The notes: generated from the letters alone by a model not told the origin. A stretch of DNA of 64,000 nt from Thraustochytrium sp. TN22 (GCA_013306675.1 JABLUY010000001.1:466334-530333); one strand, 5' to 3'; counted from the stretch's first letter, positions 55,856-64,000 are shown. Numbers and translations are program-made.

Positions 55856-56490
55856 TCCTCCGCTCGCATCACGGTCGTGGAGCATCTGCAAAGAGCAACT
55901 GCGGCATTCTGCAAAGAGCATCTGCGGCTCCAGCATGATCTGTAACTAAGTTAGGCCTACACACACAAGGCAACCCATGTCTCGATCACTTCCTTGATTT
56001 TTCTTGATCAAAACCTGCGTTTCCTTCTTCCTCAAACAGCACGCTAGGTCCAAAGCCCAAGATGCCCAAGATGCCCCAAGGCCTCAAGCGATGTGTTCGC
56101 AAGCTAGCTCCGAGTCAGCTCCGGCTCGCGAGCCTTCGCAACGCAGGAAGTCGAGTCAGCACTGAATGCCCGCGTGGCTCCGACGAGCCGCAACGCATAG
56201 ATCGTACGTACAACCATTGCGGACCAGGCTCCGAGGCCTCGGGGCTCTCGACAACCCGCCCGAGCCGCAACGCCGTCGGCACCTGCTCTGGCCGGCCTAC
56301 GGCGCGGCCGACGCAGGGCGGCCAGAGCGCAGTGCGTCCACCAACCGACCAAGAGCGCGTCCGAGAGCACCATCGCGCCGTCGTGGCCGCCTACCTGTGA
56401 ATGATCATCACTCGGAATGCCTGTCTGTCTGTATGTCCGCGGCATGCTGTCGGCGGACAGAGGCCAGGCTGGGAGCGCTGAACGGGCGCG
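55856..56490. other. Intergenic with a short tandem repeat
   Basis: 635 bases. It includes two ~23-base units of tctgcaaagagca(a/t)ctgcgg at 55885-55930, then lower-GC sequence to ~56040 and a caagatgccc duplication near 56059-56080. No gene seen. Confidence 0.5.
55885..55930. repeat. Imperfect 23-base tandem repeat
   Basis: Two adjacent copies starting tctgcaaagagca, with three or so differences, just after the stop of the unrecognised gene. Confidence 0.8.
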
Positions 56491-57747
56491 ATGAGAGCGC
56501 ACGGGGCGGCGGGCGATACGCAGCAGACCCCGAAGGCCGCCGAGGCGAGCGAGCAGAAGCAAAACCCGAAAAGGCGGTGGCCGGAGCAAGTGCGTACGTA
56601 CTGCATGAAGATGAAGCGCGCCGTGGTCGTGGGCGGGAGTTACGCCGGTCTGGCGGCGGCCAGGTCGCTGGAGCCGCTGGGCGTGGCGGTGACGCTCGTG
56701 GAGCGCAACGAGAAGTTCTTCCACAAGATTGGCGGCACGCGGGCCAGCGTCAAGCCGGGCTATGAGGATGTGGCTTGCCTGTCATTCGACGGCGTGCTCA
56801 AGGGGCCCGAGTCGCGCTTCCTGCAGGGCGAGGCCGTCAGCCTGGACCCGGCAGGGTCTCACATCGAGGTGAAGCGCCTGGACGGCGTCTCGGAGCAGGT
56901 CGCGTACGACCACCTTGTGCTAGCCATGGGCTTGCGCCACGGCTACGGCCAGCTGCCGGACCGCGGCCTGAGCGCTGCAGAGATGCTCGAGGTCCTGCGT
57001 CAGGACCAGCGCGAGGTGGCCGCGGCCAAGGAGATTGTCATGGTGGGCGGCGGCGCACTCGGCGTGGAGTCTGCCTCCCAGATCAGGGCCACCCACCCAG
57101 ACAAGACCGTGCACCTGTACCACACGCGTGACCGCCTGGTGAACTCCAACGTCCCGGACGTCTCCGAACAGTTCTCCCAGGTCTGCAAGGAGAAGCTCGA
57201 GGCCATGGGCGTGCACCTGCACCTGAGCGCGGGCCGCCACTCCAAGGAGGACTTCGAGCGCATGCACCCCGACGCCCTTGTCATCATGACGGCCGGCGTG
57301 GCCCCGAGCGCGTCTACGCTGAGCATGATCCCCAAAGAGTGGATCAGCGAAAAGACCGGCGACATCAAGGTGCTGCCTTCGCTACAGGTGGACGGCGCAC
57401 CGCCCAACATCTGGGCCGTTGGCGACATCGCGGGCTCTGGTGCCTCTAAGAAGGCTGGAGCTGCCATTGCGCAGGCCAAGCGCGTTGCATTCAACATCGG
57501 CGAGGCCTGTGCCGAGCCCTTCCAAAGCCCGCCACAGACCTGGTGGGACTGGTCTCAACCGTTCCGCAAGCCGTGGCGCGGCCCCCGCACCGGCTCGCGC
57601 GCCAAGCTGCAGCTCTACATTGGCGAGGATGACGCCGTTGTCGAGGCCAATGGGCAGCTCCTCAACGACGAGTATGCCAGGCAGACCATCCACGCGGACA
57701 AGGGCGTCGGCAAGGCCAAGAAGATGCTCGGCCTCTCTGGTCTCTGA
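56491..57747 (+). CDS. FSP1/AIFM2-like FAD-dependent NAD(P)H oxidoreductase
   Basis: 418 residues from the ATG at 56491; the Met at residue 39 or 41, directly before the Rossmann strand, is an alternative start. FAD-binding motif: RAVVVGGSYAGLAAARSL at ~43-60. NAD(P)-binding motif: KEIVMVGGGALGVESASQI at ~180-198. The second FAD motif is PPNIWAVGDIAG at ~304-315. Size and order match AIFM2/FSP1 and the fungal AIF-like proteins of the pyridine nucleotide-disulfide family without redox Cys. Human FSP1 reduces coenzyme Q and vitamin K at membranes and protects against ferroptosis. Human FSP1 begins with a myristoylated Gly; this protein begins MRAHGA, so that anchor is absent, and the 40-residue extension is not a clear targeting peptide. 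Confidence 0.88.
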   Translation: MRAHGAAGDTQQTPKAAEASEQKQNPKRRWPEQVRTYCMKMKRAVVVGGSYAGLAAARSLEPLGVAVTLVERNEKFFHKIGGTRASVKPGYEDVACLSFDGVLKGPESRFLQGEAVSLDPAGSHIEVKRLDGVSEQVAYDHLVLAMGLRHGYGQLPDRGLSAAEMLEVLRQDQREVAAAKEIVMVGGGALGVESASQIRATHPDKTVHLYHTRDRLVNSNVPDVSEQFSQVCKEKLEAMGVHLHLSAGRHSKEDFERMHPDALVIMTAGVAPSASTLSMIPKEWISEKTGDIKVLPSLQVDGAPPNIWAVGDIAGSGASKKAGAAIAQAKRVAFNIGEACAEPFQSPPQTWWDWSQPFRKPWRGPRTGSRAKLQLYIGEDDAVVEANGQLLNDEYARQTIHADKGVGKAKKMLGLSGL

Positions 57748-57820
57748 TTATTTCGTTGCTTGCTAGCCCGCTAATAGCTAACCTTAGTGGAGTAGGGTAG
57801 CGGCGTTCTACTCTAGCTAG

Positions 57821-58091
57821 GTAAGCTCTAAAGAAACTGTGAAGCGTTTAAGAACTTGGTGCCGAGTGCTTGCCGTAGTGCCTGTCGTAGGGCTTCTGCC
57901 GAGAGCCTGCCGTAGAACTTTTGCTGTAACGTTAGAGCCTGCCGTAGAGCTTAGCCGTGGAGCATTTGTCGCAGCGCTTTTGCAATAGAGCTTATACCGT
58001 GGAGCTTGCCGCCGGTGCTTGCCCCTCACCTCTGCCTGTCGCGTTGCGGGCCTCTCAACTGCCTGCCCTCCGTCATCATCTTCTCTTTCAG
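57821..58091 (+). other. Probable 5' UTR intron of the EEP-hydrolase gene
   Basis: A consensus donor, ctagctag|GTAAGC, at 57821 and a strong acceptor, ttctctttcag, ending at 58091 enclose 271 bases. The downstream coding ATG lies 22 bases after the acceptor. A branch-like ctcaac occurs near 58049. Nearly all of it is filled by a degenerate 13-base repeat. This is the clearest intron candidate in an otherwise intronless window. Confidence 0.55.
57861..58022. repeat. Degenerate ~13-base tandem array, consensus GCCGTAGAGCTTT
   Basis: About 12 head-to-tail units that keep the GCCGTAG-GCTT skeleton but differ at several positions each; it lies within the predicted 5' UTR intron. Confidence 0.8.
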
Positions 58092-58112
58092 ATCAAAACG
58101 CGATTTCGATCA

Positions 58113-59834
58113 ATGCGCGCGGGCCTGGGCGTGGCAGCGGTGGCGGCGCGCGCCGGACTCGTGGGCGCGGGGCTGGCGAGCGCGGGGCGGCGGCTGGAGC
58201 AGCTGGGCGCGGCGCTCGGCGGCGCGGCAGCGGTCGGTCTCACGGTGCCAGCCAGAAGCATGGCGACGGCAGCCGGCGAGGGCGCCGAGTGCGCCGTGGA
58301 GGCGGGCTCGCAGCTGAGCGTTGCGAGCTGGAACGTGGCGGCCATCAACAACAACCCGTTCGAGTACTGGCTCTCGTACGAGAACGACGCCTACAACGAG
58401 CTCATGGCTGAGGTGCAGCGCTTCGTGCAGGCGCCGGGCGACGACGACGTGCCGGTGTCGGAGGTGATCACGGACGAGCGCTTCGCGGAGCTCAAGGAGC
58501 TCATGGCGGCACATGGCTGGGACGACCTGGATGCGGTCGAGGACATGTGGCGCGCGGACTTCCGCGACCGGCGCATCGTGTCCGGCTTCCTCAAGGACAA
58601 GGAGATCGGCAACAAGCGCCTGGCGTCCATGCTGGACCGCGTGACCAACACCATTGACCTGGCGGGCGGCGACCGCGCCTTCCGGCCCACGCCCATCAAC
58701 TGCTACGGCGGCCGCTTCAAGGACTTTGAGGACTGGTGGGAGCACTGGAAGGCCTTCATGTTCCACGACAAGCTCTCTGTGCGCCTCAAGGGCGAGGTGC
58801 GCGAGGTGGTGCCGGCCGACCTGCTGCTGCCCATCAAGCGCGCCAAGTACCCGGCCGTCACCGAGGAGGAGGAGCGCCTCAGCCTGCCGCTGCAGACGGC
58901 CTGCGCCGCCGCTTTCGACGGCATCCTCGTGCACATGCTCAACAAGGTCTCGGGCAGTGACACCTGGCAGACCCTGCGTGCCGACCTCAGCCAGGCGCTC
59001 AACATGCAGAAGAACGCGCGCACGCTCGAGATCCTCGCGCAGACATACGCCGACACCGACGTCATCTTCGTGCAGGAGGCCGCTGCCGCCTTCGTGTCCA
59101 GCGTCCACGCCGAGAAGACGCTCGCAGACCGCTTCGAGGTTCTGGCGCCCGTCACCTCCGGCAAGCGCGACCAGCTCTCGGTCCTGCTCGTCAACAAGGC
59201 GGCCGTCGACGCTGACGCCGCCGAGGACGTCTCGGACGCCGTGGCCGCCAAGTTCCCCGCTGGCGTCGACGTGCCCGTGGCCGAGGGCGACATTTTCGCC
59301 GTGCGTGTGCCGCGCGCCAACGCCGGCCCTAACGACGTCCCCTTCGTGCTGGTCTCCTTCCACGGCGACACCAATGGCCTGGCCACCATCCCGGTCGTGC
59401 GCGCCGTGCACGACTACGTGCAGGAGGACCTCGCCGGCAAGGCTACGCTCGTCTTTGGCTTGGACGCGAACACGTACGAAAACGCCACGCCCGGCAAGAC
59501 ACAGGACGTTCTCGAGTTCGGCCGCGCCTACGTCGACCTCGGGCTCACTTCCTCCTGGGGCGACGTGCCCAGCGCCACCGAATACACGACCTTCAACGCG
59601 CGCACCTTTTTGCAGCCGCAGCTCAACAAGGCCGTCACCAAGGACCAGGTACGCGCCAAGGGCGACGTCAACCCGAAGGACTTCATCCTCTTTTACAAGA
59701 CGCAGCTCCGTGCCGCCGCGCCCACTGTCAAGGACAACACCGGCGACAAGTCCTTCTTCGAAGGCGTCTTCCCCACGCTCGAGTTTCCCTCGGACCACGC
59801 CGTCATCTCGACCACGCTCGAGCCCGTTGCCTAA
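58113..59834 (+). CDS. Endonuclease/exonuclease/phosphatase (EEP)-fold hydrolase, probably mitochondrial
   Basis: 573 residues from the ATG at 58113; the frame is open further up but has no ATG before the predicted splice acceptor. The start peptide (MRAGLGVAAVAARAGLVGAG) and next ~50 residues are Ala/Arg-rich and acid-poor, like a mitochondrial presequence. The EEP catalytic set is present in order: Asn in SVASWNVAAINNNPFEYW, Glu in VIFVQEAAAAF, a LVSFHGDTNGLATIP strand, Asp/Asn in LVFGLDANTYENA, and the final FPSDHAVISTTL. A ~200-residue helical insertion lies between the first two motifs. EEP enzymes cleave phosphodiester or phosphate bonds in nucleic acids, lipids or inositides; the substrate is undetermined. 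Confidence 0.85.
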   Translation: MRAGLGVAAVAARAGLVGAGLASAGRRLEQLGAALGGAAAVGLTVPARSMATAAGEGAECAVEAGSQLSVASWNVAAINNNPFEYWLSYENDAYNELMAEVQRFVQAPGDDDVPVSEVITDERFAELKELMAAHGWDDLDAVEDMWRADFRDRRIVSGFLKDKEIGNKRLASMLDRVTNTIDLAGGDRAFRPTPINCYGGRFKDFEDWWEHWKAFMFHDKLSVRLKGEVREVVPADLLLPIKRAKYPAVTEEEERLSLPLQTACAAAFDGILVHMLNKVSGSDTWQTLRADLSQALNMQKNARTLEILAQTYADTDVIFVQEAAAAFVSSVHAEKTLADRFEVLAPVTSGKRDQLSVLLVNKAAVDADAAEDVSDAVAAKFPAGVDVPVAEGDIFAVRVPRANAGPNDVPFVLVSFHGDTNGLATIPVVRAVHDYVQEDLAGKATLVFGLDANTYENATPGKTQDVLEFGRAYVDLGLTSSWGDVPSATEYTTFNARTFLQPQLNKAVTKDQVRAKGDVNPKDFILFYKTQLRAAAPTVKDNTGDKSFFEGVFPTLEFPSDHAVISTTLEPVA

Positions 59835-59914
59835 TCTTTGAGACAAGTCAAGGACAAGACCATCTTCGACGCGACGCACGCATCTTCTTGGCGACCTGAA
59901 CTTTTATAAATAAT

Positions 59915-59920
59915 AATAAA
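59915..59920 (+). terminator. Polyadenylation signal AATAAA
   Basis: AATAAA in an AT-rich run 81 bases after the EEP-hydrolase stop. Confidence 0.6.
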
Positions 59921-59955
59921 AAAGGGACGGGTGGCACGCCGGAGAGCCTCTTGAA

Positions 59956-59958
<3 letters not shown>

Positions 59959-60005
<47 letters not shown>
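59959..60005. repeat. (TC)n tract
   Basis: About 23 uninterrupted TC units between the convergent 3' ends of two genes. It would be transcribed as a pyrimidine run from the left gene and as (GA)n from the right gene. Confidence 0.95.
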
Positions 60006-60008
<3 letters not shown>

Positions 60009-60036
60009 TTCATGATGGCAAACTTCCTTGTTAGAG

Positions 60037-61104
60037 CTACAACTTGGCGGATGCCTGCGCCTTGGCCGTCTGCAAGAGCTCGAGCACGGCCCGCGCGTCC
60101 GCGAGCGTCGACAACGGCTCGCCGCCGCCGCGCACGCAAACGCGCAGAAAGTGTTCCAACTCCGCCTCGATCGTCTTCGGGTACGCTTCGTACGTGTGCG
60201 AGTGGATAGTATGGCTCTTGTTGATGACCAGGTCGTTGTACGAGTACCGCGCGGCGCCCTCAGAGCCAATGACCTTGACATGCATGCTCCACGGCTCCGA
60301 AGAGTGGTCGTCCGCCGAGAATGACCCCTGCAGCACGCACAATGCGCCCGAAGCCACCTTGAAAAGGACCACAGCCGTGCTCTCGCGGTCGCGCACCTTG
60401 CTTCCAACCGTGGACGCCAGAGCCCGGATTTCGATCGCGTCGGCGCCGCCCGTCGTGCCGCCCAACAGGTAGCGCGCCAAATAGCCGTGGTGCGTCATGA
60501 CCTGCTGCATGAAGCCGGGCAGATCCTTGGTGATGCGGTCCGGGTGGAAGATGTTGTAGTGCACCGACACGTACACGAGATCGCCGAGGCGGCCCTGTTC
60601 GATGGCCTCACGCATGCGCACGAGCTGGGGCTCGTAGATGTAGTTGTGGCCCGGCATGCACACCAGGCCGCGCTCCGCCGCCAGCGCTGCCAGCTCGTCG
60701 ATCTCCGCCACCGTCGGCGCCACGGGCTTCTCCACGAGCACGTGCTTGCCGTGGCGCAGCGCCTCGGCCGCCAGCGTCGCATGCGCCTGGAGCGGCGTCA
60801 GCACGAGCACCGCCTCCACCTCTGCGTCGGCCCAGACCTCGTCCAGCGTCGCAAAGACCTTGGCCGCGCCAAAGAGCCGCGCACGCTCGTGCACGTCCAG
60901 CACCACGCCGGACGCCGTCACGTCGCGCTCGCGGTGGTTCCACACGCCCACCAGCCGCCCGGCGCCCGACCTGCGCAGCGCTGCGGCATGCTCCGTCGCG
61001 ATGTCGCCCACGCCCAAGAAGGCCACGCCCACCGGCCTGCCTAGCTGCGACGCCTGCGCCGTCTGCGCCGTCTGCACGGTCTGCGACGCGCCGCCGCTCG
61101 CCAT
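60037..61104 (-). CDS. Gfo/Idh/MocA-family NAD(P)-dependent oxidoreductase
   Basis: 355 residues from the ATG at 61104. An upstream in-frame ATG at 61227 would add a peptide with (SL)n encoded by a ctcagg hexamer repeat, which looks like 5' UTR. The Rossmann motif is VGVAFLGVGDIATEHAAAL at ~25-43. The family signature HGKHVLVEKPVAPTVAEIDE at ~118-137 carries the EKP lysine. The C-terminal alpha/beta domain has CMPGHNYIYEPQLVRMREAI, GRLGDLVYVSVHYN and a LQGSFSADDHSSEPW strand. Members oxidise or reduce sugars, inositols and related polyols; the exact substrate cannot be told. It is convergent with the EEP gene, 202 bases away. Confidence 0.92.
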   Translation of the reverse strand: MASGGASQTVQTAQTAQASQLGRPVGVAFLGVGDIATEHAAALRRSGAGRLVGVWNHRERDVTASGVVLDVHERARLFGAAKVFATLDEVWADAEVEAVLVLTPLQAHATLAAEALRHGKHVLVEKPVAPTVAEIDELAALAAERGLVCMPGHNYIYEPQLVRMREAIEQGRLGDLVYVSVHYNIFHPDRITKDLPGFMQQVMTHHGYLARYLLGGTTGGADAIEIRALASTVGSKVRDRESTAVVLFKVASGALCVLQGSFSADDHSSEPWSMHVKVIGSEGAARYSYNDLVINKSHTIHSHTYEAYPKTIEAELEHFLRVCVRGGGEPLSTLADARAVLELLQTAKAQASAKL

Positions 61105-61334
61105 CCTCAGGCTCAGGCTCAGGCTCAGGCTGGCACTGCAGATGTGGTTCTGGTTCACCGTGAGCACTGCGTGACTTGATCCTGTGAGGGATCGTCCGGC
61201 GGAGCCTGAGGACGTTGGCTGCGCCATGACCTTGATGCGCAAGCCTCTCGCTCCGTAGCAACAGCTCCACGCTCAGCAAGTCATTCGCAATGCTAGAATT
61301 CCACTGCAGCGCCCGCCATCTCCTCGCAGCCAGG

Positions 61335-61395
61335 TGGTTGAGTTCTCCACGGTGACCTGAAGCTGCAGCGGCACACCGGACTTGCCTTCGGTCCT
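61335..61395 (-). pseudogene. Relic fragment of an intradiol dioxygenase gene
   Basis: Read on the minus strand this encodes GVPLQLQVTVENS, against GVPLQLQVTVVNS in the intact gene at 61630-62595 (corresponding DNA near 62280-62330). The DNA also matches (agctgcagcggcac shared). Similarity stops on both sides, and no start, signal peptide or iron site is nearby. It is best explained as the remains of a third tandem copy, or as a small duplication from its neighbour. Confidence 0.65.
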
Positions 61396-61568
61396 CCTCG
61401 GACAGGCAGACATCGGGTTGGCCTTCTCTGGCCTCATGCCGAGCGCCGCCGAGCGCCGCAGGAAAGATGGGCCACGACTCGGAGCCTCAGGAGGCGCCTC
61501 GAGGCCGCCTCGAGCGACGAAATTGATCACAAAAGCAATGAACAGGACGGTTCTTTTCTAACTACTTG

Positions 61569-61602
61569 CGACTCGGACTCGGACTCGGACTCGGACTCGG
61601 AG
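61569..61602. repeat. (GGACTC)n hexanucleotide run
   Basis: About five to six units just downstream of the dioxygenase stop. A similar run occurs at ~10433-10460, upstream of bioA. Confidence 0.9.
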
Positions 61603-61629
61603 TGGTGGAACCACTCTTCAGCAGTTTCT

Positions 61630-62595
61630 CTATAAGAGGAGCAGGAGAAGGAGGGCGAGCAAGACGCTGGTCGACAGGGTGGTGGCGGCCGAGGGCGCGC
61701 CGGTGGGCCGGGGCGTCGGCACCGTGGGCGTCGAGTTGCCCGCAGCAGTGGGCGGCGTCGCGGTCGGGGCGCCGGTGCTAGTGTAGGAGCTGGGAGGATC
61801 GACACCGACAGTCACGTAGGCGATGACGCCAGCGAGGTTGCCCTCGCCCTCGTACATCTCGCGCGTCGTGGTCAGACCGTAGCTCGTGTACCACATGTCG
61901 GAGGCGAGAGTGGTCTTGGTGACGGTGTTGTCCTGGTACGCTTCGGCCTCTGCGAGCTCGTTGACGAGGTCGTCGGTGAAGAAGAGCTGGCCGACATGCG
62001 AGACGGTGCCGCCCGTGTAGGACTCGCCGCTGTCCGTCTCGGTGATGCTAAAGTGGACGCGGATGTGGACGTGCGTGACGCGCCCCTGGTACCACCCCGG
62101 GAAGATGGTGTTCATGACTGCGGTGCCGCTCGAGTTGGTGTACTGGATACCGCGCAGAAAGGTCGTGTCATCCGTGGCAGAGCCCGTGTTGGTGCTCGCG
62201 GCGATGAAGTGGCTGTAGATGCCGTTGGCGTCGCAGTGCCAGAACTCGATGGCGGCGCCCACGACCTCTTCGCAGTTGTTGGAGTTCACCACCGTCACCT
62301 GCAGCTGCAGCGGCACGCCCTCCTTGTCCTCGATCATGTTGTCGCGAATGGGCGCCTCATCCCATACATACGGGCCGGCCGTCGTCTCTGCATCAAGCGG
62401 GCAGGTGTCCAGCTCACGGCCCTTGGCCGCGCACGCCGCTGAAAGCTTGTTCGCATGCGCCAGCAGCCTGGCGGGCTCTGGCTTGTGCGCAGCCCAGTGG
62501 CCCGCCGGGACCACGTGCGCCGTAGCCGGCTGCGTCGACGCCAGCACCAGGCCGGCCGCAGCCAGCAGCAGCGCCTGTGTCGCGCCGCGCGCCAT
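61630..62595 (-). CDS. Secreted intradiol ring-cleavage dioxygenase-like protein, copy 1, probably GPI-anchored
   Basis: 321 residues from the ATG at 62595; the longer frame lacks an upstream ATG. A signal peptide (MARGATQALLLAAAGLVLAS) ends near 26. The intradiol dioxygenase core is ~75-245: GPYVWDEAPIRDNM, GVPLQLQVTVVNS, EFWHCDANGIYSHF, TIFPGWYQGRVTHVHIRVHF. Two Tyr and two His of the Fe(III) site are all present (GIYSH, GWYQ, THVHI). A Pro/Thr stalk and a hydrophobic C-terminus (TLSTSVLLALLLLLLL) look like a GPI-anchor signal. Family enzymes open catechol rings between the hydroxyls; extracellular forms in fungi and oomycetes are poorly characterised. It is a tandem paralog of the gene at the right edge. 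Confidence 0.9.
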   Translation of the reverse strand: MARGATQALLLAAAGLVLASTQPATAHVVPAGHWAAHKPEPARLLAHANKLSAACAAKGRELDTCPLDAETTAGPYVWDEAPIRDNMIEDKEGVPLQLQVTVVNSNNCEEVVGAAIEFWHCDANGIYSHFIAASTNTGSATDDTTFLRGIQYTNSSGTAVMNTIFPGWYQGRVTHVHIRVHFSITETDSGESYTGGTVSHVGQLFFTDDLVNELAEAEAYQDNTVTKTTLASDMWYTSYGLTTTREMYEGEGNLAGVIAYVTVGVDPPSSYTSTGAPTATPPTAAGNSTPTVPTPRPTGAPSAATTLSTSVLLALLLLLLL

Positions 62596-63049
62596 TCTCG
62601 CTTGCTCAGCTCTGTCGCGCTCTGTCGCGCTCTGTCCTGTCTTGAGGGGTTCTTGCGCAGCCTTGCGCACCAATTGCGTGCGTTCTGGCTTTGCTGGCGT
62701 CGAGACCCCGCGGGTTGCCCGCTCCCGCAGCTAACCGCTCCTACCACCCCAGCGCCGCGGGCTGGCGGGCGAGGGACCGCGGCGCAGGCACTGACCAGGT
62801 CACGTCAGAACCTGGTCGGAGTCCATGCCACTGCAGTGGAGGCTGCCAGCGGAGCCTCGCCACTGGCACTGCATGGAGCTGCAAGCACTGGCACTTGCCA
62901 ATGAAGGCCAGGGCAAGGGCGTTGGACTCAGCGACTCGCGAGGCTGGGAACTTGGCAACGGATTCAGAGGAGGCGAAAGCACTGGCACGCGCTGGCTGGC
63001 TGACTGGGTGCTTTTCTTTTCTTTGCTAACTACGCAGGTACTTTACCTT
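62596..63049. other. Intergenic region between the two dioxygenase genes
   Basis: 454 bases holding the promoter of copy 1 and the 3' end of copy 2. A ctctgtcgcg repeat lies at ~62610-62635. No gene seen. Confidence 0.55.
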
Positions 63050-64000
63050 TTACATAAACGGCGTCTCGAGGAGGAGGAGGAGGGCTACGAGCGCCGCAAC
63101 GAGCACGGTGATGGGCTCTAGGGCAGCGGCAGCAGCAGGGGCCGCGGTGGGATTGATGGTGGTGGGCGTTGCCTCGCTCGCAGGCGTCGGCGCCGTCGCA
63201 GTTGGGCCCGCTGTGGCCGTGTAGGAGGAGGGCGGGTCGATGCTCACGACAACGTAGGCGATGACGCCGGCAGCGAAGCCCTGCTCAGGGTACATCGGGA
63301 CGGTGGTGGTCAGGCCATACTCGCCGCCCTGCTCGTTCCAAACCTTGTCGGAGGCGAGCGAGGTCATGGACGCCGTGTTGTCCTGGTACGCTTCGGTCTC
63401 GGCGATGGTGTCGATGAGGTCGTCGTCGAAGAAGAGCTGGCCCACGTGCGAGACCGTGCCGCCCGTATACGACTCGCCGCCGCTCGTCTCGGTGATGCTG
63501 AAGTGAACGCGCACGTGAATGTGCGTCACACGACCCTCGTACCAGCCGGGGAAAATGCTGCTCATGACGGCCGTGCCGGTCGAATTGGTGTACGAGATGC
63601 CGCGCAAAAAGGTGGAGTCGTCCGTGGCGGACCCGGTGCCCTGGCTCGAGGCGACAAAGTGGCTGTAGATGCCGGTCGCATCGCAGTGCCAGAACTCCAC
63701 CGCCGCGCCCACCACCTCCTCGCACGTGTTGGAGTCCACCACGGTCAGCTGCACCTGAAGGGGCACGCCAAGCTTGTCCTCCGTCATGTCGGAGCGGATG
63801 GGCGCCTCGTCCCAGACGTACGGCCCTGCCGTCGTTTCGCCGTCAAGCGGGCACCCCGCCAGCGTGCGGCCCTTGGCCGCGCACGCCGCCGAGAGCTTGC
63901 GCGCGTGTGCCTGCACGCGCGCCGCGTTCGGTTGGCTCGCCGTCCAGTGGCCGGCGGGCACGTCATGCGCCGCGGCAAAGGCAGCCGCCGCCAGCACCAG
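63050..64000 (-). CDS. Secreted intradiol dioxygenase-like protein, copy 2 (5' end beyond the window)
   Basis: The frame is open to the last base of the window and no ATG lies inside, so the start and most of the signal peptide are outside (visible end: LVLAAAAFAAAHD). Everything else parallels copy 1: GPYVWDEAPIRSDM, GVPLQVQLTVVDS, EFWHCDATGIYSHF, SIFPGWYEGRVTHIHVRVHF with all four iron ligands, then a Thr/Pro stalk and a hydrophobic tail (ITVLVAALVALLLLL) followed by a few polar residues, so the GPI signal is slightly less typical. By eye the core is roughly 70-80% identical to copy 1. Confidence 0.88.
   Translation of the reverse strand: MVLAAAAFAAAHDVPAGHWTASQPNAARVQAHARKLSAACAAKGRTLAGCPLDGETTAGPYVWDEAPIRSDMTEDKLGVPLQVQLTVVDSNTCEEVVGAAVEFWHCDATGIYSHFVASSQGTGSATDDSTFLRGISYTNSTGTAVMSSIFPGWYEGRVTHIHVRVHFSITETSGGESYTGGTVSHVGQLFFDDDLIDTIAETEAYQDNTASMTSLASDKVWNEQGGEYGLTTTVPMYPEQGFAAGVIAYVVVSIDPPSSYTATAGPTATAPTPASEATPTTINPTAAPAAAAALEPITVLVAALVALLLLLETPFM

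Larger units (their letters stand above)
61105..61629. other. Intergenic with a gene relic and a hexamer repeat
   Basis: 525 bases. It contains the ctcagg hexamer run (~61107-61130), a dioxygenase fragment (61335-61395) and a (ggactc)n run at 61569-61602. Nothing else is recognised. Confidence 0.6.

Noticed and set aside
58110-59879. 589-codon minus-strand frame over the EEP hydrolase
   Set aside because: Antisense shadow of a conserved gene, biased composition, no domains.
59904-60407. Minus-strand frame with a Glu/Arg dipeptide run
   Set aside because: The run is simply the TC microsatellite; the rest mirrors the oxidoreductase gene.
1-64000. Transposons, virus-like elements, CRISPR arrays, rRNA genes
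   Set aside because: No transposase, reverse transcriptase, integrase, capsid-type or envelope-type protein, no terminal repeats around a cargo, no spacer-repeat pattern and no rRNA-like sequence was seen on either strand.

Overview
The window looks like nuclear DNA of a GC-rich, intron-poor protist. Most coding regions are long single open frames with strong third-position GC. They encode clearly eukaryotic families: elongin A, katanin p60, a YEATS protein, a three-repeat MYB, TMEM8/PGAP6, LCCL proteins, RGS with EF-hands and an STI1-like co-chaperone. AATAAA signals follow several stops. Pro/Thr stalks of the PTLAPT type, GCC2/GCC3 cysteine repeats and GPI-anchored intradiol dioxygenases fit a stramenopile. 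With so few introns, a thraustochytrid or other labyrinthulomycete is my best guess (inference, about 0.6). No mobile element, virus-like element, CRISPR array or convincing tRNA/rRNA was seen.

Layout. 0-3.6 kb: a Pro/Thr-stalk membrane protein between two diverged copies of one upstream sequence, then a long non-coding stretch. 3.6-12.1 kb: an A9/coiled-coil protein, a lipid-anchored EF-hand/RGS protein on the minus strand, and a mitochondrial-type BioA aminotransferase. 12.4-24 kb: a 1886-residue receptor-like protein (cysteine repeats, membrane helices, LRRs), an ankyrin protein, an elongin A-like protein, katanin p60 and a small CDA-fold deaminase. 24.5-41.2 kb: an LRRC9-like giant LRR protein, a methyltransferase, two tandem LCCL membrane proteins, an STI1-like co-chaperone, a TMEM8-like protein and a YEATS protein. 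41.4-48 kb: two long same-strand genes, a nephrocystin-3-like STAND NTPase and a Ubl-ubiquitin-beta-TIR protein ending in a CaaX box. 50-64 kb: a polyQ three-repeat MYB, an unrecognised 458-residue protein, an FSP1/AIFM2-like oxidoreductase, an EEP-fold hydrolase with a likely 5' UTR intron, a Gfo/Idh/MocA oxidoreductase and a tandem pair of secreted intradiol dioxygenases with a relic fragment beside them.

How the genes may relate. Most neighbours look like independent housekeeping or signalling genes sharing short divergent promoters or convergent 3' ends. The best candidate for an undescribed system is 41.4-48 kb. There a TIR protein carrying a ubiquitin domain ending LRLRGG, a second Ubl domain, a bacterial-looking beta domain and a predicted prenylated tail sits upstream of a DUF4062/NTPase/TPR protein on the same strand. 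That architecture suggests an innate-immune or cell-death signalling pair. The domains are read directly from the sequence; the functional link is inference.

Starts: several frames open upstream of any ATG, so I took ATG codons and give the reason where the choice matters.
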